Shown one piece after another: positions 1 through 8,511 of a stretch of 64,000 bases of DNA (its first letter is position 1; each line of letters begins with the position of its first letter). The position numbers were made by a program, and so were the translations under genes. The notes below the pieces were generated by a model, which saw nothing but the letters and a program-made list of their open reading frames with translations, searched no databases and was not told where the DNA came from. Source of the DNA: Cetobacterium somerae ATCC BAA-474 (GTDB lineage: Bacteria; Fusobacteriota; Fusobacteriia; Fusobacteriales; Fusobacteriaceae); the NCBI RefSeq assembly GCF_000479045.1, contig NZ_KI518203.1, positions 27,549 through 91,548 on the forward strand, in the 5' to 3' direction.

Positions 1-2045
1 TTATATCCCTCTTTTTTAAACTTTTCTATATCTTCAACTTTCAATCCAAAAATATAGTTGTTCTCTATTCCAGCCTCTTCAACAATTTCAACGTTAGCTC
101 CATCTAAAGTTCCAAAAGTTAAAGCTCCATTTATCATAAATTTCATATTTCCAGTTCCAGAAGCCTCTTTTCCAGCTGTTGATATTTGTTCTGATATATC
201 CGCTGCTGGGAATAAAAGTTGAGCAGCTGAAACATTGTAATTTTCTATAAATACAACTTTTATCATATCTTTAATATCTTTATCATTATTTATAAGATTT
301 GCTACCTCATTGATTAATCTAATTGTCCCTTTAGCTCTCATATATCCTGGAGCAGATTTTGCTCCAAATATATATGTTACAGGATGAATTTCTAAATTTG
401 GATTCTCTTTTAATCTATAATATAAATCTAAAATATGAAATATATTTAGAAGTTGTCTCTTATATTCATGTAATCTTTTTATCTGAATATCAAAAATTGA
501 ATCTGGATTAATTTTTATTCCTTGAGTTTCTTCAATATATTTTGCTAATTGTTTTTTCTTTTCTAATTTTATATTTAAGAAGTTTTCAATAATCGATTTA
601 TCTGCTGAATATTTTTCTAAATTTTTCATTTGAGAAAAATCTGTAACCCATCTATCTCCAATTAATTCAGTTATTAAATTAGATAATTCTGGATTACATT
701 GAAGTAGCCATCTTCTTTGAGTTATTCCATTTGTTTTATTTAAAAATCTTTCTGGAAACAGCTCATACCACTCTTTTAACTCTATATGCTTTAAAATATC
801 TGTATGCAGTGCTGCAACTCCATTAGTCGCAAAAGATCCATATATAGCAAGCCATGCCATGTGTATTAAATCACCTTGGATTATTGACATTCTTTCTCTC
901 TTAGCTCTATCATTTGGATATTTTTCTTCTAAAAGATCTAAAAATTGAAAGTGAATTCTTTCTGTTATTTGAAATATTCTAGGAACTACCTCTTCATAAA
1001 GTCCAATCCACCATTTTTCCAATGCTTCTGATAATATCGTATGGTTTGTATATGCAAATGTTTTCTCTACAATTTTCCATGCATCTTTCCATAATAGACC
1101 CTCTACATCACATAAAATTCTCATAAGTTCTGGTATTGCAATTACTGGATGAGTATCATTTAGTTGAATTGATACAAATTCTGGTAATTTTCCAAAATCA
1201 GTTCCATGTAATCTCTTAAATTTTCTTACTATATCTTGTAATGATGCAGATGTAAAGAAATACTGCTGTTTTAATCTAAGTTTTTTCCCCTCGTTTGTTG
1301 AATCATTAGGGTATAAAATTCTAGATATATCCTCTGCTTCATTAACTTCCTTTAAAGCTTTATCATAATTTTGATCATTAAAAGCCTTTAAATCTAACTC
1401 ATTTATAGATTTAGCTTCCCATAATCTAAGAGTGTTCACATTCTCAGTTCCATACCCTATTATTGGCATATCATAAGGAACTGCTCTAACTTTACTATCA
1501 CCAAATTCAACTATAACTTCATCAAATGGTCTACATATTGTCCAAACATCACCATATTTTAACCAAGTTTCTGGAGTTTCAATTTGGAATCCATTAACTA
1601 TTTTTTGCTTAAAAATTCCATTTTTATATTTAATTCCATATCCCTGTCCTGGTAAATCTAAAGTTACTAAAGAGTCCATAAAACATGCAGCTAGTCTTCC
1701 AAGTCCACCATTTCCTAAACCTGCGTCCTCTTCGGCGTCTTCAACTATATTTATATCTAATCCAAGTTCTTTTAATATCTCTTTTACTTCTTTTTCAACT
1801 CCTAAATTTATCAAATTATTTCCTAGAGCTCTTCCCATCAAAAATTCTGCTGAGAAATAAAATGCTTGTTTACCACTTTCATATTTTTTTCTAGTTTCTA
1901 ACCAATTTTTAGAAATTGTTTCAATTAAAGCCTTACTCAGTCCTTGGTAAATTTCAAAAGAGTTTGCCTCATCTATACTTTTATTAAATAAAATTTCTAC
2001 CTGTTTTTCTATTCTACCTTTTAAAAGATTTTTCTCAATTAGCAT
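1..2045 (-). CDS. glgP: Glycogen/maltodextrin phosphorylase, C-terminus cut by window edge
   Basis: Phosphorolyses alpha-1,4-glucans to glucose-1-phosphate in the cytoplasm. The frame is open from ATG at 2045 to the window edge (about 681 codons); the family is about 790-820 residues, so roughly the last 110 are missing. Visible family hallmarks are the N-terminal FYFSAEFLMGR, the GNGGLGRLAACF stretch, the NTGITQRRW-like segment (here NKTNGITQRRWLL) and the PLP site EASGTGNMKF with the Schiff-base lysine near residue 635. The start is supported by a GAGGAG ribosome site. It begins 19 nt after the lipoprotein gene and is probably the last gene of the malEFG operon, which fits use of imported maltodextrin. 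Confidence 0.96.
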   Translation of the reverse strand, partial: MLIEKNLLKGRIEKQVEILFNKSIDEANSFEIYQGLSKALIETISKNWLETRKKYESGKQAFYFSAEFLMGRALGNNLINLGVEKEVKEILKELGLDINIVEDAEEDAGLGNGGLGRLAACFMDSLVTLDLPGQGYGIKYKNGIFKQKIVNGFQIETPETWLKYGDVWTICRPFDEVIVEFGDSKVRAVPYDMPIIGYGTENVNTLRLWEAKSINELDLKAFNDQNYDKALKEVNEAEDISRILYPNDSTNEGKKLRLKQQYFFTSASLQDIVRKFKRLHGTDFGKLPEFVSIQLNDTHPVIAIPELMRILCDVEGLLWKDAWKIVEKTFAYTNHTILSEALEKWWIGLYEEVVPRIFQITERIHFQFLDLLEEKYPNDRAKRERMSIIQGDLIHMAWLAIYGSFATNGVAALHTDILKHIELKEWYELFPERFLNKTNGITQRRWLLQCNPELSNLITELIGDRWVTDFSQMKNLEKYSADKSIIENFLNIKLEKKKQLAKYIEETQGIKINPDSIFDIQIKRLHEYKRQLLNIFHILDLYYRLKENPNLEIHPVTYIFGAKSAPGYMRAKGTIRLINEVANLINNDKDIKDMIKVVFIENYNVSAAQLLFPAADISEQISTAGKEASGTGNMKFMINGALTFGTLDGANVEIVEEAGIENNYIFGLKVEDIEKFKKEGY

Positions 2046-2064
2046 ATTCTATTCTCCTCACTTA

Positions 2065-2895
2065 TTATTTTTCATTTAATTTTTTCATAAGTTCTTGAAT
2101 CTCTAACTCTTTTTTCTCTAATTCAGCCTTTAATCTAGCTTTCTCTTTTAATTGCTTAATTATCTCATCTTTATTGTTTATCTCATTGCTTAGTTTATTA
2201 TTTTCAGCCTTTATATTTTTTAATTCTGATGCTTCTTGCGTATTAGATTTAACTATTTTTTTATTCACTTTAGTTTGTAATAATTGATGTACTTCTTTAG
2301 AATTAACACCATTTCCAAAATATATATTTGGTGTTATTATTGGACCTTTTTTAGAATCAAGATTTATAGGAATAATCATTTGTGCATAATCTCTTGTTAA
2401 TTTTTCTCCTTCAAATAAAGATTTATCAATAAAGATATCTTGAGAACTTGTTGAACTTCCAAATAAAACTTTTAAATTGTCAACAGGAACTAATTTTGCT
2501 GATGTAGATTCTCCTGGTCTTAAACCAAAGTCTAAAGCTTTTGTATAGAATCCTTTAGATTTTTCGTTTACATCAAAAAGTCTTTGCTCTTTTCCGTTAA
2601 ATCCTATATATTTTGTATCTGACCAATTTATAAAAATAACGTCTTTAGATATATTTTTTATTGAAACATCAATACTATCTTTATTAAATGAAATATTCAT
2701 AAAAAATTTGTCTGTTGATATCTCATTATTTTTTAATATTAATGGATAATCCCTTGAAGTAGTATCCTTCACACCATATATTTTAACTCCTTGTTCTTTT
2801 ACTATAGAAGTATTTTCTTTTATTGGTGTTGTTGGTGTACAACCTGTTATTACAACTGTCGATAATAAAGCTCCTAAAAAAAATAGATTTTTCAT
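2065..2895 (-). CDS. Lipoprotein with C-terminal coiled coil, function unknown
   Basis: A 276-residue predicted lipoprotein. A signal sequence ends in a lipobox, VITGC, with the lipidated cysteine at residue 19. The middle (about 40-200) looks like a beta-rich domain that I do not recognise. The last 60 residues are a charged heptad-rich coiled coil (KLSNEINNKDEIIKQLKE and following). It lies between the TrmB-type regulator (17 nt) and glgP (19 nt) in the maltodextrin operon, so it is likely co-expressed with sugar uptake; no role in that process can be read from the sequence. Confidence 0.8.
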   Translation of the reverse strand: MKNLFFLGALLSTVVITGCTPTTPIKENTSIVKEQGVKIYGVKDTTSRDYPLILKNNEISTDKFFMNISFNKDSIDVSIKNISKDVIFINWSDTKYIGFNGKEQRLFDVNEKSKGFYTKALDFGLRPGESTSAKLVPVDNLKVLFGSSTSSQDIFIDKSLFEGEKLTRDYAQMIIPINLDSKKGPIITPNIYFGNGVNSKEVHQLLQTKVNKKIVKSNTQEASELKNIKAENNKLSNEINNKDEIIKQLKEKARLKAELEKKELEIQELMKKLNEK

Positions 2896-2912
2896 CTAAC
2901 TCCCCTCTCTTT

Positions 2913-3686
2913 TTAAAAATCTAATGTTATTATTTTATTGATATCCTTCCCAAATCTATTTTCTAATTTCATTAAGTGAATATCATTTTTTATATGTTCA
3001 GTAACTATATTAATTAAAAGTTTATTTTCAGAATATGTTCCACAAAATTCACCTTCATAGTTACTAGCAATTATTGCTGCAAATAAATCAACAGCTACCA
3101 TAATTCTTTTTTCTGAATTAGTTATATTAAAATTAAAACTATCTCTTATATATGTTTCAACTCCAAGACTATCGTAATCTATTTTATTAAAACTAAATAG
3201 TATAACTCTAACACCCTTTTCTTTTAATCTTTTGAAGTCTTTTTCAAATTCAAATAGATCTAAATTAGTATTTATATACACAATTTTTTCAGCTCTTTTT
3301 AAGATATTTCTAAATCTATCTTTAACATCTTCAAATGAGTTTAAATTATAAAATTGTTTTTGTTTGCCACTAACTTCAACTTTATTAAGTTCATCTTTTA
3401 AAAATTTTGTGGCTGTGCTTACCTCTTTTTTATAATTTTCAAAAAGCTCATTTAAATCAATTGCTTCATATAAAGTTATCTCTTTATCTAAATATGAGTT
3501 TATATACCCTTTTTTTTGTAAAATATCTAAGTTTTGATAAACTGTTGTTCTAGGGTAACCCAAAGCTTTTGCGATTTGAGATCCATTAGATCCTGGGTTT
3601 TTTATAAGTTCTAAAAATACCTCAGCCTCTTTTCTTCCAAATCCAATTTTTTCTAAATTTTCTAAAATTTTTTCATTTTCTATCAA
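2913..3686 (-). CDS. TrmB-family sugar-responsive transcriptional regulator
   Basis: A 257-residue protein with an N-terminal winged helix-turn-helix of the TrmB type (about residues 10-75; GFGRKEAEVFLELIK, then GYPRTTVYQNLDILQKKGY), a linker helix and a C-terminal phospholipase-D-like fold used by TrmB proteins to bind sugars. TrmB proteins of archaea control maltose and trehalose transport. It is encoded 9 nt after malG in the same operon, so it probably controls its own operon. Its likely operators are two near-identical palindromes in the malE-porin intergenic region (6751-6773 and 6916-6936). The family is clear; the ligand (maltose or maltodextrin) is inferred from context. Confidence 0.88.
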   Translation of the reverse strand: MIENEKILENLEKIGFGRKEAEVFLELIKNPGSNGSQIAKALGYPRTTVYQNLDILQKKGYINSYLDKEITLYEAIDLNELFENYKKEVSTATKFLKDELNKVEVSGKQKQFYNLNSFEDVKDRFRNILKRAEKIVYINTNLDLFEFEKDFKRLKEKGVRVILFSFNKIDYDSLGVETYIRDSFNFNITNSEKRIMVAVDLFAAIIASNYEGEFCGTYSENKLLINIVTEHIKNDIHLMKLENRFGKDINKIITLDF

Positions 3687-3695
3687 AATATCCTC

Positions 3696-4553
3696 CTACT
3701 CTTTAACTCCTCCAACAGTTAATCCACCTACAAGATATCTTGATAGACTAATAAACAGTATTACAACTGGTACACTTGTTATTAGTGCAGCTGCTGAATA
3801 TGTTCCCCACTCTGCACTAAAAGAACCTTGAAGATTAACTAGTCCAACTGGTAGAGTTAACTTTTCTGCTGATGTTAAAATTATTCTTGCTATTACAAAC
3901 TCAGACCATGCTGTCATAAAAGAAAATAAAGCAGTTATTGCAAGGGCTGGAGTTGAAACTGGCAACACTATTTTATACATAACTTGCCAAACTTTGCAAC
4001 CATCAATATATGCACTTTCTTCTAATGATTTAGGTATTGTATCAAAATATCCCTTTAACATCCAAACTGAAAAAGGTACAGACACTGCTACATAAGGAAT
4101 TAGTAATCCTAAAAAGCTATTCATTAATTTCAATCTTACTAATATTATGAACATTGGTAACAATAACATTGGTGCTGGAAACATCTGTGTTACTAAAAAT
4201 GTCATCATACCAACTTTTCTTCCCCAAAATGAAAATCTAGAAAATGCATATCCTGCAGTTATTGATATAAATACTCCTATTATAGCTGTTAATGTTGAAA
4301 TAATAAGAGAGTTTTTTAACCAAATTAAAAGATCCGTTTCAAATATGGCTTTTCTGAAGTTATCTAAAGTAGCATCCTCAGGTATTATTCTTAAACTTGT
4401 TGAAAACAATTGGTCTCCCGGTCTTAAAGCTACAGATAAAACATTTAATAGGGGATATAAAGTTATCAAACAAAAGATTATTAATATTGTGTAAATTCCA
4501 ATTATTTTCTTCCAACTGTCATTTTTCTCAAAATGAATGTTCTTTTCAATCAT
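3696..4553 (-). CDS. malG: Maltodextrin ABC transporter permease MalG
   Basis: A 285-residue inner-membrane permease with six predicted transmembrane segments. The ABC-importer EAA loop is visible as EESAYIDGCKVWQVMYKIVLP, where the ATPase docks. The C-terminal Gly-rich tail (YLVGGLTVGGVKE) is typical of MalG and its binding-protein contact. It overlaps malF by 4 nt (start ATG at 4553, malF stop at 4550), so translation is coupled. It would form the channel with MalF. No cognate MalK ATPase is encoded in this window. Confidence 0.93.
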   Translation of the reverse strand: MIEKNIHFEKNDSWKKIIGIYTILIIFCLITLYPLLNVLSVALRPGDQLFSTSLRIIPEDATLDNFRKAIFETDLLIWLKNSLIISTLTAIIGVFISITAGYAFSRFSFWGRKVGMMTFLVTQMFPAPMLLLPMFIILVRLKLMNSFLGLLIPYVAVSVPFSVWMLKGYFDTIPKSLEESAYIDGCKVWQVMYKIVLPVSTPALAITALFSFMTAWSEFVIARIILTSAEKLTLPVGLVNLQGSFSAEWGTYSAAALITSVPVVILFISLSRYLVGGLTVGGVKE

Positions 4554-5440
4554 CTTGACTCCTCCTTAAAAATATTGCTCTTTCTTACATATATTACAGA
4601 GAATACAAGTAAAAATAGGAATATTAATACTGAATACGCTGCTGCAAATCCATATCTATAGAAATTAAATGCCAATCTATAAACATCTGTTACTAATATC
4701 TGTGTTTCTTTGTTTCCATATCCACCAGCTAAAATGATTATGATATTTAACATATTAAACGTCCAAATTGTTCCTAATATAATTGCAGGTGTTAGAGTTG
4801 GCTTTAATAGAGGTAGTGTTATATCTTTAAATTTACTCCAAGGACTAGCACCATCTATGTCAGCTGCTTCATATAATTCCGCTGGAATTGATTGTAATCC
4901 TCCTAATGTTATCATCATCATAAATGGAAATCCCAACCAAATATTTGTTATTATTGCTGCATAAAAAGTTAGCTTTGGATCACTTAACCAAGGTAGATTT
5001 TGTATTCCAAACCAACCTAGCATTAAATTTATAGCTCCAAAATTTTGATTAAACATACCTTTCCAAGTAAGAGCTGCTATATATTGAGGCATTGCCCAAG
5101 GAATTATAAGAAAAACTCTCAAAATAGATTTTCCTGGTAGTTTTCTATTCAGTAATATTGCTAAAAATAATCCAATAGTTACATGAAAAAATACGTTTAC
5201 AAAAGTCCAAATTATAGTTCTAATAAAAGTTGCTAATACTTCTGGATCTTGAAATACTCTAATATAATTTTGTAATCCTACAAAACCAGGATTTTTAAAT
5301 GTTCTTAAACTCATATTTGTTAAAGATAACCAAAATCCATAGCCTAAAGGATAAAATACCATTATTGCCATCACTATAAAAGCTGGTGCTATAAATAAAT
5401 ATGGTGTATTTTTACCTACTAGTCTTCCTTTTCCACTCAT
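4550..5440 (-). CDS. malF: Maltodextrin ABC transporter permease MalF
   Basis: A 296-residue inner-membrane permease with about six transmembrane helices and the EAA loop EAADIDGASPWSKFKDITLPLL. It is short compared with E. coli MalF (514 residues) because it lacks the large periplasmic P2 loop, as is usual in Gram-positive and fusobacterial maltodextrin and sugar importers. It is separated from malE by 53 nt that contain a strong stem-loop (5461-5485), and overlaps malG by 4 nt. Sugar specificity is inferred from malQ, glgP and the porin next to it. Confidence 0.92.
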   Translation of the reverse strand: MSGKGRLVGKNTPYLFIAPAFIVMAIMVFYPLGYGFWLSLTNMSLRTFKNPGFVGLQNYIRVFQDPEVLATFIRTIIWTFVNVFFHVTIGLFLAILLNRKLPGKSILRVFLIIPWAMPQYIAALTWKGMFNQNFGAINLMLGWFGIQNLPWLSDPKLTFYAAIITNIWLGFPFMMMITLGGLQSIPAELYEAADIDGASPWSKFKDITLPLLKPTLTPAIILGTIWTFNMLNIIIILAGGYGNKETQILVTDVYRLAFNFYRYGFAAAYSVLIFLFLLVFSVIYVRKSNIFKEESR

Positions 5441-5460
5441 AATCGTCTCCTTTTAATTTT

Positions 5461-5485
5461 AGAGGTTGGATAAAATCCAACCTCT
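5461..5485 (-). other. Intercistronic stem-loop between malE and malF
   Basis: A perfect 11-bp stem (AGAGGTTGGAT with ATCCAACCTCT) and a 3-nt loop lie between the malE stop and the malF ribosome site. The strand that follows is not U-rich, so it is more likely an RNA-stabilising element or partial attenuator than a full terminator. It would let the binding protein be made in excess over the permeases, as known for malE-malF of enterobacteria. Confidence 0.75.
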
Positions 5486-5493
5486 CAATTTAA

Positions 5494-6732
5494 TTACTCA
5501 CCTTTAATAATTTTAATTCCGTCTACTGCATCTTTTTGCATCTTTTTAGCTGCATCTTCTGGAGTCATTTTTCCATTTAAAACAGCTTCTAAGTTCGGTC
5601 TCATAGCATCCCAGATAGCTCTCATTTCTGGCACAACTGGCATAGGAACAGTATATTTAATTGTTTCAATTGAATCTTGCATTAATTTATCGTTTTTAAC
5701 TTGTGGCAATTCTCTAGCTGCCTCTATTCCTGGAGCTTGTGATTGATTTAAAGAAATTTCTGCATTTATCTCTGGAGAGAAAATATAATCAAAGAACTTA
5801 TTTAAAGCCTCTGTTTTCTTATCTGATGTATTTTCTGATAATGAATATCCTTTAGATGCATTTGTAAATAATGCATAACCATTTTTTGAAGGAATTGGCA
5901 TAGGAGCTACTCCCAAGTTTATTCCAGCATCCTCGTATTCTTTCCAAGACCATGCTCCATTTAATATCATAGCAGCTTTCTTTTGTTTAAACAGTTGAGA
6001 AGCAATATCGTAATCCATTCCTGCTTCTCCTAAGTCATACTTTGCTCTAATATCTCTTACAAAAGTTAAAGCATCTACCATAGCTTGGTTATCTAGATTA
6101 GGATTATTTTTGCTATCAAAAATTTCTCCTCCAAATCCATTATAGAATCCTACAAACCAAAATGGTTCTTTTTCATTATATAGGAATCCATATTTAGAAT
6201 TAGCTTTGTCCTTTGCGTCTACAGCTCTATTTGCCTGTGCTATTTTTAAAAACTCTTCCCAATTTTTTGGTGCATTAGCTACCATATCTTTATTGTATAA
6301 AAGAGCTATTTGATTTCCTAAGAATTCTGGTAGTAGATATAATTGATTATCATACATACCACTTTTTAAAGCTCCTTCATTAAATTTTTGAATTAAATCC
6401 TTAGATACAACTTTATCAATTGGCTTGATTAAATCTGAAACCATAAAAATTCCTATATTATCATTTGGACCATAAACTATATCTGGACCCTGACCTGCTA
6501 AAGATGCATTTTGAAACTGAGTTCTTAAATCTTCATTGGAATAATGAACTACATTTACCTTAACATCTGGATTCTTTTTCATAAATTCATCAACTATTTT
6601 TATGTAAGTAGGTCTTACTGCTGGTTCCATCTGTTCCCATAAAGTTATTTCAGTGGCTTTACCTAAAGCTATTGTTGAAAATAATGTTCCTGCTGCTAAA
6701 ACTAATAGCGGTTTTTTTAAAATGTTTCTCAT
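5494..6732 (-). CDS. malE: Maltose/maltodextrin-binding periplasmic protein MalE
   Basis: A 412-residue extracellular solute-binding protein (family 1). It has a Sec signal peptide of about 24 residues (positive start, hydrophobic core LLVLAAGTLFSTIAL, cut near ALGKA) and no lipobox, so it is a soluble periplasmic protein. Family features include ITLWEQMEP, GPDIVYGPNDNIG, the LLPEFLGNQIALLYNKD strand and the AAMILNGAWSWKEY segment. It is the first gene of the malEFG-regulator-lipoprotein-glgP operon and is transcribed from the divergent region shared with the porin gene. The start has a GGAGGGG-type ribosome site. Confidence 0.94.
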   Translation of the reverse strand: MRNILKKPLLVLAAGTLFSTIALGKATEITLWEQMEPAVRPTYIKIVDEFMKKNPDVKVNVVHYSNEDLRTQFQNASLAGQGPDIVYGPNDNIGIFMVSDLIKPIDKVVSKDLIQKFNEGALKSGMYDNQLYLLPEFLGNQIALLYNKDMVANAPKNWEEFLKIAQANRAVDAKDKANSKYGFLYNEKEPFWFVGFYNGFGGEIFDSKNNPNLDNQAMVDALTFVRDIRAKYDLGEAGMDYDIASQLFKQKKAAMILNGAWSWKEYEDAGINLGVAPMPIPSKNGYALFTNASKGYSLSENTSDKKTEALNKFFDYIFSPEINAEISLNQSQAPGIEAARELPQVKNDKLMQDSIETIKYTVPMPVVPEMRAIWDAMRPNLEAVLNGKMTPEDAAKKMQKDAVDGIKIIKGE

Positions 6733-6750
6733 TTTACCCCTCCTTGATTT

Positions 6751-6773
6751 TTGTTGTACTTTAAATACAACAA
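6751..6773 (-). promoter_or_regulatory. Predicted operator over the malE transcription start
   Basis: Perfect inverted repeat TTGTTGTA-N7-TACAACAA. On the minus strand it begins only a few bases after the -10 of the malE promoter, so a protein bound here would block initiation or escape. A copy with the same arms and the same 7-bp spacer lies at 6916-6936. The most likely binder is the TrmB-type regulator of the operon; this assignment is inference. Confidence 0.75.
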
Positions 6774-6775
6774 TA

Positions 6776-6804
6776 TTATTACCTCATTTTTTAACAATAG
6801 TCAA
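6776..6804 (-). promoter_or_regulatory. Predicted malE promoter
   Basis: On the minus strand, -35 TTGACT (6799-6804), a 17-bp spacer, and -10 TAATAA (6776-6781). It is immediately followed by the palindrome at 6751-6773. Confidence 0.7.
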
Positions 6805-6873
6805 TAGTTTTTTTAAAAAAATATGTACTTTTTTTTATTTTTATGTTTTTTTTAAGAAATTTTAGTTTTATTA

Positions 6874-6902
6874 TTGACAAATTAAAAAAAATGTTATAAA
6901 TA
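6874..6902 (+). promoter_or_regulatory. Predicted promoter of the porin-malQ operon
   Basis: -35 TTGACA at 6874-6879 followed by a TATAAATA -10 region at about 6895-6902 (TATAAA with 15 bp or TAAATA with 17 bp spacing). The palindrome at 6916-6936 follows it directly, the same arrangement as on the malE side. Confidence 0.65.
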
Positions 6903-6915
6903 TATTGGTATGAAA

Positions 6916-6936
6916 TGTTGTATCAGTTTTACAACA
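6916..6936 (+). promoter_or_regulatory. Predicted operator over the porin transcription start
   Basis: Inverted repeat TGTTGTA-N7-TACAACA. Arms and spacer length match the palindrome at 6751-6773, whereas the spacer sequences differ, as expected for a dimeric protein site rather than chance duplication. Confidence 0.75.
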
Positions 6937-6970
6937 AACAAAAAAATAAAATACAGGGGGAGTCAAATTT

Positions 6971-8422
6971 ATGAAAATTAACAAAATTCTTACACTTTTA
7001 TCTTGTATCATCCTTGCTGGAACAGTTGGAGAAAAAACTTTTGCCAAAGAGGTAGTTCAAACTCCTGAAGTTGTTACAGCTTCTTATGATGTATCTGCTT
7101 TAGAGGATAGAATTGCTAAATTAGAGTATAATCAAGAGCATCCAAGTTTTGAATTTCATGGATATGGTAGATCTGGACTTCTTTTAAATGCAAATAATGA
7201 TTTAAAAAAAGGAAAAGTATTTAATAAAAATGGAGTTGGAAGACTTGGTAATGAAAGCGATACTTATATTGAAGCTGAATTAGTTAAAAATTTCTACCTA
7301 GACAATGGTTCTTGGTCTAAATGGCATATCATGTTTGCTAAAGGAACTGATGATTATAACGATTGGAATGAAAATGTAGCTCTTAGACAAGCTTATGCTG
7401 AAATGGGAAATCTTCCAGTATTTTCAGGAGCTTTCAAGGAATCTGTAATCTGGGCTGGTAAAAGATTCTATAATAGAAGAGATATTCATATAACAGATTT
7501 CTATTTTACTGATTATTCAGGAACTGGAGCTGGAATAGATAATATAAAAATTGGAGATGGAATGTTAGATTTAGGAGTTATAGCTAGAGATTACGATAGT
7601 TATGATTCTGTTGGTCCTGTTACTAATTCTTCAAAAGAGGATGGTTTAAATGTTGTAAATTTACTTGCTAGATATGATATTGGATCTTGGGAGTTCGACT
7701 TAGGAGCTGCTTTTTCTAAAGATAATGAAAATAGAACTATAAATAACCAAAATGGAGATTATAATACATATAGTGCCGCTGATTACGGATTACAACTGGG
7801 AATATTCTATAATACACCTGGATATTACTGGAGTGGTAAAGGTTTCTCGAAAATTTTTGCACAAGTTGGTTATGGACTTAATGCAGGAGATGGTTTAGGA
7901 ACCGCTGGTAGAGGAGCAGAGAAAAATTTAGATGATGCACTATCTGCTAGACTTGGTACTTTTGGAGTTTTACCTATTAATGAAAAGTGGGATTTATTTA
8001 CAACAGTTGTTGCTCAACATAATAAAAATAGTAAATTTAATTACAATGCAACTCTTTTAGATCCTCAAGGAGACTCTTATTCGGTTGATGTTGATGGTCT
8101 TAAATCAACTTGGGTTAGCGTTGTTGCTAGACCAGTTTATAAAATCAATGAAAACTTTGAACTTCAATTTGAAGCTGGTTACTACTATGTGACAGAAGAA
8201 AAAGATAACGGTAATGATGTAGATGGAAACCTTTATAAGCTTACATTTGCACCAACATTTAAGTTAAATTCAAATGACTTCTGGGCTAGACCTGAAATTA
8301 GAACATTTGTTACTTGGGCTGGATGGGATAATGACTATCAAAAAGCTTTCCAATCTGATTTAAACTCTTACAGTGGAAAAAATGGAGTAAATGTTGGAGT
8401 TCAAGCAGAAGTTTGGTTCTAA
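6971..8422 (+). CDS. lamB: LamB-type maltoporin, outer membrane
   Basis: A 483-residue outer-membrane channel. A signal peptide (about 1-25) is followed by a short coiled coil (about 42-55, ALEDRIAKLE), typical of trimeric sugar porins. The barrel has LamB signatures: FEFHGYGRSGLLL, GRLGNESDTYIE, VIWAGKRFYNRRDIHITDFY and GTGAGIDNI. It ends in an aromatic residue (VWF), the outer-membrane assembly signal. It diverges from malE with a matching promoter and operator and is followed by malQ, so it should admit maltodextrins. Similarity to enterobacterial LamB is clear in the N-terminal half and weaker further on. Confidence 0.93.
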   Translation: MKINKILTLLSCIILAGTVGEKTFAKEVVQTPEVVTASYDVSALEDRIAKLEYNQEHPSFEFHGYGRSGLLLNANNDLKKGKVFNKNGVGRLGNESDTYIEAELVKNFYLDNGSWSKWHIMFAKGTDDYNDWNENVALRQAYAEMGNLPVFSGAFKESVIWAGKRFYNRRDIHITDFYFTDYSGTGAGIDNIKIGDGMLDLGVIARDYDSYDSVGPVTNSSKEDGLNVVNLLARYDIGSWEFDLGAAFSKDNENRTINNQNGDYNTYSAADYGLQLGIFYNTPGYYWSGKGFSKIFAQVGYGLNAGDGLGTAGRGAEKNLDDALSARLGTFGVLPINEKWDLFTTVVAQHNKNSKFNYNATLLDPQGDSYSVDVDGLKSTWVSVVARPVYKINENFELQFEAGYYYVTEEKDNGNDVDGNLYKLTFAPTFKLNSNDFWARPEIRTFVTWAGWDNDYQKAFQSDLNSYSGKNGVNVGVQAEVWF

Positions 8423-8453
8423 TATAATATATTTTATATAATAATTCCCTTTT

Positions 8454-8480
8454 GAGGCACCTTCCTCCCGTTGGTGCCTC
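8454..8480 (+). terminator. Stem-loop between porin and malQ
   Basis: An 8-bp GC-rich stem, GAGGCACC with GGTGCCTC, and an 11-nt loop, followed by ATTTAC rather than a long T run. It is probably a weak terminator or a 3' stabiliser that lowers malQ expression relative to the porin. Confidence 0.6.
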
Positions 8481-8511
8481 ATTTACAATAAATTAAAAGT
8501 GAGGTATTTTC

